NCBI RefSeq assembly: GCF_018129025.1
Contig: NZ_JAAEDI010000007.1
Location: forward strand, 62,001 to 126,000
Direction of reading: 5' to 3'
Source of the DNA: Neoroseomonas terrae
GTDB taxonomy: Bacteria; Pseudomonadota; Alphaproteobacteria; Acetobacterales; Acetobacteraceae
Length of the DNA: 64,000 nucleotides
The notes below the pieces were generated by a model, which was not told the DNA's origin, ran no database searches, and saw only the letters and a program-made list of their open reading frames with translations. Shown in pieces: positions 28,939 to 39,700 of this stretch (positions within the stretch are counted from its first letter, which is position 1; each line of letters starts with the position of its first letter). A program made the position numbers and the translations under genes.

Positions 28939-30770
28939 CGCACGGCTCCCGTGCTGGAGGTTGGCCTGGGCGGGGCGGGATTGGTGTCGCGCCGGAAGAC
29001 GAAGGCGGGGCCGCGCGCCGCATCCTCGATCCGTCGCATCTCGAGGTTCTGCACCTGGGTGAAGGTGCCCTGCACGCGTTGCAGCGCAAGGAAGGCAATG
29101 GTGAAGGTCACTTCGGCCGCCGCGAAACGCTCCTCGGCGTCGGTCAGGCGCTCCTGTGCCGAAAGCAGGCGCTCGAGGGCATTGGCGGCGCCCTCCCCGG
29201 TGCCGGCCACGCCCTGCTGCCAGCGATCCGTCTCGACCGAGAGATCGCGGCCGGCGGCGCGTACTGCGCCCGCCCGCGCCGCCATCTCGCGATAGGCGAC
29301 GTTGTATTCGTTCAGCGTCACCTCGGCCTCGGCAATGATGGTGGCGAGCGTGGCGCGGCCCTGGTTCTCGATCTGCCGCGTCTCCAGCCGGCGGCGGTCG
29401 GCGCGCGCGCGCAGATCGTCGGTGCCGAGCGGGATCTCGATCCGCAACCCAAAGAAGCCGCCGGGCTGATCGGTGTTGCGGCGCGTGTCCTGCCAGGCCT
29501 GGCCCCATTGCCAGGTGTCGGCGGCCCGACCGCCATAGTTCCCTTCCAGGATCACGTCGAAGCGCGGCAGCGCCTCGATCTGTCCCTGACCCTCGCGCAG
29601 CACGGCGGCGCGGTGCTGGAGGAAGACCTGCTGCACCTCCGGCCGCAGCGCGACGGCGCGCTCCAGCACCGTTTGCAGCGGGATCGGCTCATAAGCGACG
29701 AGGGTCGCGTCGATCGGCAGCATGGTGCCGGCATCTGCGCCCTCGAAGCGCGGGTCGTTCACCAGGCCACGGATGCGGGCCTCGGCGTTGCGGATCGCGG
29801 CCTCGCTACGCAGCAGGTCGGCCTCCCGCAAGGCCAGCGCCGATCGCGAGCGGCTGGCCAGCAACGGGTCGGCGCCCAGCTCTGCCCGACCCTCGATCTG
29901 GCCTACGAGGCCGCGGATCGTGCCCACGGCGCGCTGGCGTTGCAGATGGACGGCGCGGGCCAGATACAGCCCCCAATAGGCACGCGAGATGTCGAGCAGG
30001 TGGCTTTCCGTCTGCCGCCGGAATTCGGCTTCCGCGACCCGCGCATCGAGCCGCGCGACCTCATGCAGGCTGCGCGTGTAGGCGACGCCGGAATCGCGCA
30101 GCAGCGGCTGCACGACGCTGATGAAAGTGCGCCCGCGGCTCTGGTTGTTGGGCGCGTAGTCGGTCGAGTTGGAGGACACGTTCCAGAAGCGCTGGCCGAT
30201 GGTGATTTCGCCACCGGTGATGGTGCGCTGCCGGATGCCGAGTTCGGCGGCCTGCTCGCGCTGGATCAACCGCTGGGACCCGTTGGTGTTGGCCGGGTTG
30301 CGGGTCGGATCGTTGATTGTCTCGGCACGACCCTCGCCATAGGCGCGGGGCACGTAGCGGCCGGCGACCTCGGCTTCCAGCGTTTCGCGAATGGCGGGCA
30401 GGTCGCCAAATACGCGGATCTGGGCGGAGTTGATGATGGCGCTGTCATAGAGGTAGGCGAGGCTGAGGCGCAGCGGCCGGCCGGATTGCGGGCCGTCCGC
30501 GGTAGCGACGCGCTGCACCCACCAGCGATCCGTGGTGCGCATGGCCTGCAATTCAGCCCGCGTTGGCGTTGCCATCGGCGCGGGACGGCGATTGATGCGG
30601 GCCATTTCTGCACTGATCTGGTCACGGTAGCGCGCCGTGATCTGGTCCACGTTCATGATGGCATTGTTGGTTCGATCGTTGATCCAGCCCTGCGCGAAAG
30701 CCGGCGCCGTCGTGGCAAGAAGCAGTGCGGCGCCGGCGATGTGGTGGGGCATTCGGTCCATTCCTGCCAT
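28935..30770 (-). CDS. TolC-family outer membrane efflux protein
   Basis: A 611-residue protein with a signal peptide (ending APAFAQ) and two TolC-type helical repeats. The helices around LLASRSRSALALREADLLRSEAA, the EPIPLQTVLERAVALRPEVQ block and NEYNVAYREMAARAGAV match outer-membrane efflux proteins. It is longer than the usual 430-500 residues, mainly through the N-terminal 150 residues. It begins 6 bp after the giant gene; an internal ATG at 30752 has a better-placed AGGA site than that at 30770. It would form the outer-membrane duct for the giant protein. Confidence 0.9.
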   Translation of the reverse strand: MAGMDRMPHHIAGAALLLATTAPAFAQGWINDRTNNAIMNVDQITARYRDQISAEMARINRRPAPMATPTRAELQAMRTTDRWWVQRVATADGPQSGRPLRLSLAYLYDSAIINSAQIRVFGDLPAIRETLEAEVAGRYVPRAYGEGRAETINDPTRNPANTNGSQRLIQREQAAELGIRQRTITGGEITIGQRFWNVSSNSTDYAPNNQSRGRTFISVVQPLLRDSGVAYTRSLHEVARLDARVAEAEFRRQTESHLLDISRAYWGLYLARAVHLQRQRAVGTIRGLVGQIEGRAELGADPLLASRSRSALALREADLLRSEAAIRNAEARIRGLVNDPRFEGADAGTMLPIDATLVAYEPIPLQTVLERAVALRPEVQQVFLQHRAAVLREGQGQIEALPRFDVILEGNYGGRAADTWQWGQAWQDTRRNTDQPGGFFGLRIEIPLGTDDLRARADRRRLETRQIENQGRATLATIIAEAEVTLNEYNVAYREMAARAGAVRAAGRDLSVETDRWQQGVAGTGEGAANALERLLSAQERLTDAEERFAAAEVTFTIAFLALQRVQGTFTQVQNLEMRRIEDAARGPAFVFRRDTNPAPPRPTSSTGAVR

Positions 30771-30776
30771 GCGTGA

Positions 30777-33700
30777 TCAGCGACCGACCACGCTTGCGGC
30801 TGCAGTGGCGGCGGCGAAGTCGAGGGCGAAGCGGTTCCAGGCCAGGCTGTTCGGCGCCGTCAGTTGTGGCGCGCCAATGGCCGCAGCGGCGGCAACGGCG
30901 CCTTGACTGCTCTGCGCGCCAACAAAGACGCCGCCGGCCTGGACCACGCCGCCGAAGGTCAGATGCAGCCGATCCATGCCGCTGCGCGTGTCGAAGGCGG
31001 CGGGGGCTTCACCGGCTATGACGGTGAAGGGCGCGGTGTTGGCGCTCGGCGTGCTGGAATAGCTCGCTAGGGCCGGCAGGGAGGACGCCCCCGCCGGTTG
31101 GGAGGTGCGGCCCGCGAGCGTGGCGAGGCCGGAAAGCGACGGGTCCTCCGCGCGCGCCCCGGGGCCGCTCGGCACGGGGTTGGCGATCCAATTGCCGCCG
31201 GTATCCGCCATCACGCCGACGATGGTGATCTGCTCACCGAAGGCGTTGATCAGGCCAAGCGTGACCGACGCGCCCGGTGCGGCCGTGCCGCTCAGCACCG
31301 TTGGGGCGGGAATGGTGTTGCGGGCGATGCGGCGGAACGCGTCCTCAAAATCTGCGAACAGCGAACCCTCGGATGGCGGCGGCGAGCTGGAGACGATCTG
31401 CACCTGTGCGGAATCCTGACCGGAGTCCGGCCGCAGGAAGCCGGCCGGCACCACGCCGGGCGCCGAGGTGCTGCTGAAGGTCGAGGTGTTCGGCGCGATG
31501 CCGTCCGGCACCGGCACGCCGACTGCGCGCGCCTGGAAGGTGATGGTCAGCACCTGACCCGGCATGAGCAGCGGCAGGCTGACGACGATGGTCGAATCGC
31601 CCGCGCCATTGCCGATGATGACGGTGCCGGCGGACGTCACCACGCTGCCCGCGACGAGCTTCAGCGAGGCATCCGACAGCGGGTCCTGCACCACGACCTC
31701 ATAGGCCGGGGCGGTTGAGTTCGGCGCGTGCGACAGGATGAGGGCGTAGGTGATCGGCTCGCCGAGGCTCACCGTCGTCGGGGTCACCTGCTTGTCGATC
31801 GTGAGCACGGCGGCGACCGCCTCGGCGCTCGCCGTGTCGCTGGCCGTCAGCCTGCCGCCCGGCACGGTGGGGTCGGCGGGCGCGGTCACGTCGGCCACGG
31901 CGCCGTTCGTCAGCACGGTGCCGGCCGGCGGCGTGGCGTTCAGCCGGGCGACGATCTCCACAACGATCTGGTCGCCGGCGATGTTGTCGCCGCTGTTCAC
32001 CACAATGCCGAAGTCGAAGACGACGCGACCATCCGTGATGGTGATGACCGGCGCACCTGCCGCTATGCCAGCGCCGAGGCCGACGAGGCGCGCTGATTCC
32101 GCGATCAGCCCCGGCGGCAGCGTGTCGGTGATGACGAGGCGCTGGGTGCCCTCCGACAGCGTGGCCGTGATGTGGAAGGTCACAGTCTCGCCGGCGGCGA
32201 CATCCGGCAGGGTGGGGTCGAAATAGGCGGTTCCGGTCTCGGGCAGCGACGTCGCGACGATGTCCTTGGTCAACCCGAGGACGAACTCCGCCCTCACCGA
32301 GGCCTCCGCGTCGTCGCCGAAATTTCGCGCGGCGAGGTTCGGCGCCGACGCATAGTCGAGCGTGGCGACGTTCGGCACGATCTGTCCCGGCTGAATCGCA
32401 TCCGCGAAGGCAGCCCGATACGTGATGATGATCGGCGCCGCGTCGGGCAGCATCACCGGCACTTCAACGCGGATCATGTTGCCGAAGATGGTTGCCGTGC
32501 CGGCGGAACTCGTCAGGCTGCCCGGCACGACGACGAGGAAGGGCGAGAGTGCGTCCTCGATCAAGAGGTCGTAGGCCGGCGCGTCGGTGCCGGCGGCGGG
32601 CGACACCGTGAGCGTATAGGTGAACACGTCACCCGCATCGCCCGTGACATGATCCACGGTCTTGTCGAGCAGGAAGCGCGGTACGACGATCTCCGCGGCC
32701 GCGCTGGCATCGAGGGTGATCGTGCCGCCCGGCGCACCCGGATTGCTGGGCGAGAAATCGATCGCCTGAGCGGCGTTGATCACCTGTCGCCCGTTCACGT
32801 TGAGAGGGACGTCGATCACGACCGCCGAGATGCGGATGACGATCTGGTCCCCGGCATTCGTGACGTTGTCGCCGGAGTTGACGATGGTGCCGAAATCGAA
32901 GGTGATGGTCTGGCCGGCGACGGGATCGCCGGCGAAGATCGCCGATGGCGTCAACGTGCCGCCGGCCCCCGCGCTGATCCCCGCCCCGGTCGAAACAACG
33001 AAGGCCGTGAACGGCGCCGCGAGCAGGCCGCCCGGCACGCGATCGGTCACGAGGAGGTTCTGCGTGCCCTCGGACAGCGTGACGACGAGTTCGTAGGTGA
33101 CGACCTCGCCGATCTCGAGATCCGGCAGGGTGGGATCGAAGCGATCGCTGCCCGTCTGCGGCAGGGATGTCGCGACGATCTCCTTCGTCAGCGTCGGGTT
33201 GAACACCACCGTCAGGTCCGGCGCGGATGCCTGCCCGGCATCGGGCCTGCCGCCGGTGCCCGGTTTGCTGTCCCAGCCGAGTTGCGCGGTGTTGCCGATC
33301 ACCTGGCCCTGCTCGACCGCATCCGTGAAACGGACGACATAGGTCAGTGTGATGGGCGCATCCGCGACCAGCAGGCGCGGGACGGTCAGGCGGATCTGAT
33401 TGCCAAGAATCTCGGCGGTGCCGACGCTCGCCGTCACCGACACCGGCACGAAGCGCGCATCGAGCGTGTCCGTCAGCAGCAGGTCGTAGGCGGCTGCGGT
33501 CGAGGTCGCGTCATGCGTGATCGTGACCGTATAGGTGAACAGGTCGCCCGCATCGCCGCTGGTGACATCCACCTGCTTCACGATGTCCAGCACCGGCTCA
33601 ACCAGTTCGGCGGGCGCCGTCACCTGGAGCGTGCCGTCCCGCCCGCCGATGGTGAAGGTCGCACCGCCATCGTTGATGATGGTGTCGCCTGCCGAGATGC

Positions 33701-36700
33701 CGGAAGCGTCGATCACCTGTGCGTCGATCTCGATGGTGATCTGGTCCTCAGCCCCCACCGTATCGCCGGAGCCGTTGACCACGGTGCCGAAGGCAAGCGC
33801 GATCGACTGCCCATTGATGGTGATGAGCGGAGCGCCGGCCGTGAGGCCACTGCCGACGGACACCAGCCGCGCGGCGAGCGGCTGCAGCGACGCCGGCAAC
33901 AGGTCGGCGAGAACCAGGTTCTCGGTCGTACCCTGTGGCAGGGTGATGGTCAGGCGGTAGGTGAGCGTCTCGCCGATCGCGAGGTCCGGTAGAACCGGAT
34001 TGAACTGGCCGGTGCCGGTATCGGGGTTGGACGTCGCCACGATCTGCTTGACCAGTGACGGCGCACCGGGCGTCTGCGTGCTGTCCTGCCCGCCATCGGG
34101 GCGGCCGCCTGCGCCCGCATTGCTGTCGAAGGTATCGGTCACGGTGTTGGTCAGCGTCACGCCACCGGGCGCATCGGCGGCGACCCGCGCGGTGAAGGTA
34201 ACCGTCACGGTTTGGCCGAGCGCGAGCACCGGGACCTCGACCCGCACGACGCTGTCTCCCGCGCCGTTGCCGAGAACGATGGTACCGAGATTGGTCGTCA
34301 CGCTGCCGGCGACGAGGTCGAGGTACGGATCGGCCAGCAGGTCCTGCAACACGACGTCATAGGCAGCGGAGGTCGATCCCGGCTGATGCGTCAGCGTGAC
34401 CGTGTAGAGGATGGTCTCGCCCGCCGCGACGAAGCCGGGCGGCGCTGTCTTGTCGATGACGAGTTCGGGCTCAACGATCTCGGCCGAGGTCGCGGCGTCG
34501 TCGGTCAGGGTGCCGCCAGGGCGCTGTGGATCGTCCGGCGCGGTGACGACGGCCTGCGCCGCATTGGTCATTACCGTACCAGCTTGGTTGCCGGCAATGT
34601 CGAGCACGCGCGCGACGACCGTGATCGTCACGGTGCCGTCCCCGCCGATGTTGTTCCCGGTGTTCACCACAGTGCCGAAATCGAACAGGATACCCTGTCC
34701 GGTGCCGGTGTTAGCGATCGAGGCGAGTGATCCGGGCAACCCAGCACCGACGCCGGTCACCGCCGCCGAAAGCAATTCGAGACCGGCGGGCAAGGTGTCG
34801 CTGACCACCAGCGTCTGCGTGCCTTCGGCCAGCGTCGCGACGATCTGATAGGTGACCGTCTCGCCCACGGCGAGGTCCGTGAGTGCCGGATCGAACTGCG
34901 ACATACCGGTCTCCGGCAGGGATGTCGCAATGATGGCTTTGCTGAGATCGAGGGTGAAGACGCCGGTGACATCCTGCGCCGAGGCCTGGCCGCTGCCGGG
35001 AATACCGCCGGTGCCAGCGCTGCTGTCAAAGTCGAGCGTCGCCGTGTTGCCGACGACCTGTCCCGGCTGGACGGTATCGCGGAAGGCCACGACGTAAGTC
35101 ACCACCACCGGCGCGTCGGTCGTCAGGAAGCTCGGCAAGGTCACTCGGATCACGTTGCCGCTGATGGTCGCAGTGCCGGCGCTGCTGCTGACCGAAACAG
35201 GCACGAAGACCGCATCGAGCACGTCCTCGACCACCAGATCATAGGCGGCGCTGCTGGAACCCGCCGCGTGCTGGACGGTGACGGTATAGGTGAAGCGGTC
35301 ACCGGCATCGCCCGTCAGTTGGTCGACGGATTTGACGATGGTCACCTCGGGAGCAACGATCTCGGCCGAGGTGCTGTCCGTCGCTGTCTGTGTCCCGCCG
35401 GGCGCGGCCGGATTGTCCGGCGAAGCGATCGTCACCTGGGCGGCGTTGGTGAGTACGGTGCCGGCGGCGATCGGTGACGCGTCGCGGACGCGCGCAACGA
35501 CCTCGATCGTCACCGTGCCGTCCGCAGTGTTGTTGTTGCCGGTGTTCACCACCGTGCCGAAGTCAAAGCGGAGCTGCTGTCCCGTTCCGCTGTTCGCAAT
35601 GCCGGTCAGGCCCGGCGGCAGCCCTGCGCCGACGGCCGTGACGGCTGCGGAAACCAGTTCAAGCTCACCCGGCAGCAGGTCCTCGATCAGCAGCGTCTGC
35701 GTGCCTTCAGACAGCGTGGCGACGATGCGATACGTCACTGACTCGCCCTGGGCGAGGTCCGTCAGCGTCGGGTCGAACTGCCCGGTGCCCGTTTCGGGCA
35801 GCGAGGTCGCGACGATCTGCTTGTCGATGGCGACCGGCATGGCGACCGTGACGATCGCCGACGCCTGGTCGGTCAGGGTCTCGGTGGTCGGCCCGCCACC
35901 GGGAGCGGTCGCACCCAAATAGACAGCTGTGTTGGTGATGACCTGTCCCGGCTGAACCGTATCCGCCAGCCGCACGCTGTATGTGATGGTGACCGCGGAT
36001 TCGTCAATGCCGGCCGTGGTCGGGTCATCCGCCGGCAGCAGCGCCGCGCCGTTCAGGGTGAGAGTCACGGTATTGCCCGACTCACCGACCGTGCCGCGCG
36101 ATGCGGTGGCGCTGCCGGCGACGAGCACATAGCCCGCCGGCAGCGTGTCAGCGACCGTGAGGTCGTACAGCGGCGCCGTCGCGTTCGTCGTCTGCATCAG
36201 GGTGACGGTGAAGGTGACGAGGTCCCCCGCATCGCCGGTCGTGATGGACGCCGTCTTGGTGATGGTCACCTCGGGCGCGACGACCTCCACATCCGTTGAC
36301 GCCGCGAAGCTGCGAGTGTCGGTGGTGAAGGTGGCTTGGTTGGTGAGGACATCGCCCGCAACGTTGACGCCGGGCAGCACCCGGGCAACGACGCGCATGA
36401 CGATCACCCCGTCATCGGCGATGTTGTTGCCGGTGTTCACGACGCCCGCGCCGAAGTCGAACGTCACCTGCCCGCCGGACAGCACGGGTATGGCACCCAC
36501 GCCGATTGAGGTGTTCGAGATGCCGCTGCCGATCGACACGACGGAGCCTGACACGAAGTCGAGCCCTGCCGGCAGCGCATCCGCGACCAGCACCTTCTGC
36601 GTACCCTCGCCGAGCGTCAGCCGGATCTCGTAGGTCACCGTCTCGCCGATCGCGAGGTCAGGCAGGGAGGGGTCGAAGTAGGCGGACGTCGTCTCGGGCA

Positions 36701-39700
36701 GCGAGGTGTCCACGACGGTCTTCTCGATCGCCTCGGCCAGCACCACGGTGACGGTCGCGGTATCGGTCGCGCTGTCGGGCCTTGCCTCGGGGAAGCCGAG
36801 CGGGGCGCTCTGCCAGGTCAGCGATGCCGTGTTGGTCAGGACATCGTCGTGCCGGACAGAATCCGTGAGCCGTGCCTGGTAGGTGACGGTCAGCACGCCA
36901 TCCGCCAAGGCCAGCGCCTCGGAAAGCTGGCTGAGCGCGACCTCAACGCGCATGTCGCCGACGCCGTTGCCAACTCGGATGCTGAACGTGCCGAGGGAAT
37001 TCGCGAGCGTTGCGGTCACGCTGCCTGCAACAAGCTGGAGCCCCGGCGCCAGCGTATCCGTCAGGACAAGGTTGTAGCCGTCCGAGGTCGAGAGTTGATC
37101 GTGGGTGATCGTGACCGTGTAGGTCACGATGTCGCCCGCGTCCCCGGTGGCGATGTCCGCCGCCTTGTCGATCGTCAGTTCGGGCGAGACGATCTCGACG
37201 CTGGCGCTTGCGGTCAGCAGCCCGTTCGGATCGGCGGCGCGCGTGTATTCGAGCAGCGCGCTGTTGGTAAGCTGGTCACCCGGTGCGTTCGACGGCCGGT
37301 TCACGACCCGGCCTTCCACTTCGAACACCAGAATGTCCGCGGACGTCACCGCATTGTCGGCAAGATTGGTGACGAAGCCGAGATTCCAGATGATGGTGTC
37401 AAGCAGCCCGTCGCCGTTGGTGTCCGACACGACGCCGACATCGCCGATGCTCGGCCCACCCGGCCCGAAGCGCAGATTGGCGCCGATCGAGACGATGCGG
37501 CTGCTGATCCATTCCATGTCGCCCGCGATGGGGTTCGCACCCATCGCGATCGGGAGGATATCCGTCAACACAAGATTGGTCGTCACCTCGGGCATCGCGA
37601 CGGAGATGAGGTAGGTGACGGTCTCACCCACCGCGACGTCTTCGGTCAAGCGAGCGAGTTCGAGAATGCGCGTCGAGGCGATGTCGGTTCCGGAGATCGC
37701 CTTCGTGAGAACAGGTCGGGAGACGATGAAGTTCTCGCTGTCCTGGACGGGGCCGTAGTCGCGCTGATAGATCGTGCCCGGATCGCCCGGATGGCTGTCG
37801 AAGATCACCGACGCCGTATTCACCAGGATCTGGTCGGGCCTCACGGTGTTGGCGACGATGGTCGAGTAGGCGAAGCTGACGGCACCCCCTTCATAGGTCA
37901 TCACTGGAACGGTGACGACGATCTGCCGGGTCAAGACGTTGTACGCCAGCGTCGCACCCGGCAGCGTCGCACCGATGAAGGTGAGGCTCGACGGATCGAT
38001 CTCCATGCCCTCGGGGACCGTATCCGTCAGCACCACGTCGTAGGCGGGACCATCCTGGAAGCTCGGCACACGCGCGACGACGGTATAGTCGATCCTGTCG
38101 CCACCATCGCCGCCGACGGCGCTGGCGGTCTTGTCGATCGCCATGTTCGGCTCGACGATATCGACCTGTGCCGTGTCGCTGACCGACGTGATCACGCCAC
38201 CCGTGTCGAAGGTCACGGTCGATGTATTGATCGGCGCGTTGCCGACCCGATTCGACGGGTCGTCGCGCACCCGGGCGGTCACGGTGAACTCCAGCTGGTC
38301 CCTGGCGTCGAAAATGCCGTCTGCGGCGTTCGTGGCTGTCCCGACAGACCATTCGACCCCGTCCGCGATGCCGTCGCCATTGCGATCAACCGGGGTGAGA
38401 GCACCTGGGTTGCTGATAGTGATGTTCGATCCGGTGCGCACGAGTTGGGCGTCGAGAAATTCGAACAACCCATCCGTCGCCGCGCCGAAGGGCAGCGGCA
38501 GGTAGTCCGCGAAGGTCACGAACTGCGTGACGGCCTCGGGCAGCGTCACGACGATCCGATAGGTGACGACCTCTCCGATCGCGAGATCCGGGCGCGAAGA
38601 GTCGAACCGGTCGCTGCCCGTCTCGGGCAGGCTCGTATCCGCGGCTACAACCGTTTTCGCGATGCCGGGGCCTGGCACCTGCACTGTCGCGGTCGCGGAC
38701 TGGGTGAACTCCCGCTCCACCCCCAACGGGTTCGTGCCGGGAAAGCTGTCGGCCCGGCCGGACGCCGTATTGGGCAGGATGCTGCCGGCCAGCACCGTTG
38801 GCGAGACCAGCGCCTGATAGGTGATGACCACGGTCTCGCCTGGCATGATCACCGGCGCGGTGACGGTGATGACGCCACCCGCCTCGCTGATCGTGGCGCC
38901 GCCGGCGGGGCCGGTGACGATGAATGCGCTACCGGAGACCAGCGTGAGGAGGCCGGGCAGCAAGGGGTCGGTCAGGATCGCGTCGAAGACAGGGCCAGCC
39001 GTATTCGACGCGATGGGCGCGTAGGTGACCGTGTAGGTGACGATGTCGTTGCCCTGGACGAAGTCGCGATCGGCGTCTTTCGTCAGGATGAAGGCGGGCC
39101 CGACAATCTCGGCCGTCGCCGTATCGGTGATCGTGACGACCTGGCCGGAGGCGGTGAACATCAGCGCAGCGGTGTTGACGAGATCGACGCCCGGCGCGTT
39201 GCCGGGCACGTCCGCCGCCACCGCGGTGACGCGCAGGACGATGCGGTCGCCACTGCTCACCACATTGTCCGGCACGTTGATCACGTCATCGGCGAAGGTG
39301 AAGCGAATGACATTGCCAATCACGTCGATCGTCGGCGGGCCCAGCGCCCCGATCACGGCGCCGGAACCATCAGCCGCGAACAGGTTCGACCCGATCGACA
39401 CCAGTTGCGCAGTGACATAGTCGAGCCGGCCCGGTGAAACCGGTAGCCGGTCTTCGACGATGAATCCCTGGAGCCGTCCTTCCTGCAACGTCACCGTCAG
39501 GTCGAAGGTGATGGTCTCCCCGATGTTGAGATCGGGGAAGGCCGGATTATCCGCCGACGACCCGGTCTGCGGCAGCGAGGTATCGACGATCTGCTTGTCC
39601 ATCGTCGGATCGCTGATCAGGGTCTCCGCTGTGTCGGTCGTCTGCTCGGTCGTGGTCGGCACCCGGTCCACACCGCCCTCGACGGCAGCGTAGTTCTCGA

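Noticed and set aside
36849-39437. An 862-codon open frame antisense to the giant gene, and other long antisense frames (for example 3217-4821, 4629-6536, 39717-41855)
   Set aside because: High GC content and repeats keep antisense frames open. Their products have Arg/Ala/Gly-rich shadow composition, no ribosome sites and no recognisable domains, while the opposite strand encodes clear proteins.
31650-39610. LPETG/LPQTG words as sortase sorting signals
   Set aside because: They are internal and repeated at domain borders, with no C-terminal hydrophobic segment and basic tail, and no sortase gene is in the window.
31650-39610. CRISPR array
   Set aside because: The repeats are about 0.9 kb coding units, not short repeats with unique spacers. 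No cas genes and no other short-repeat array were seen in the window.
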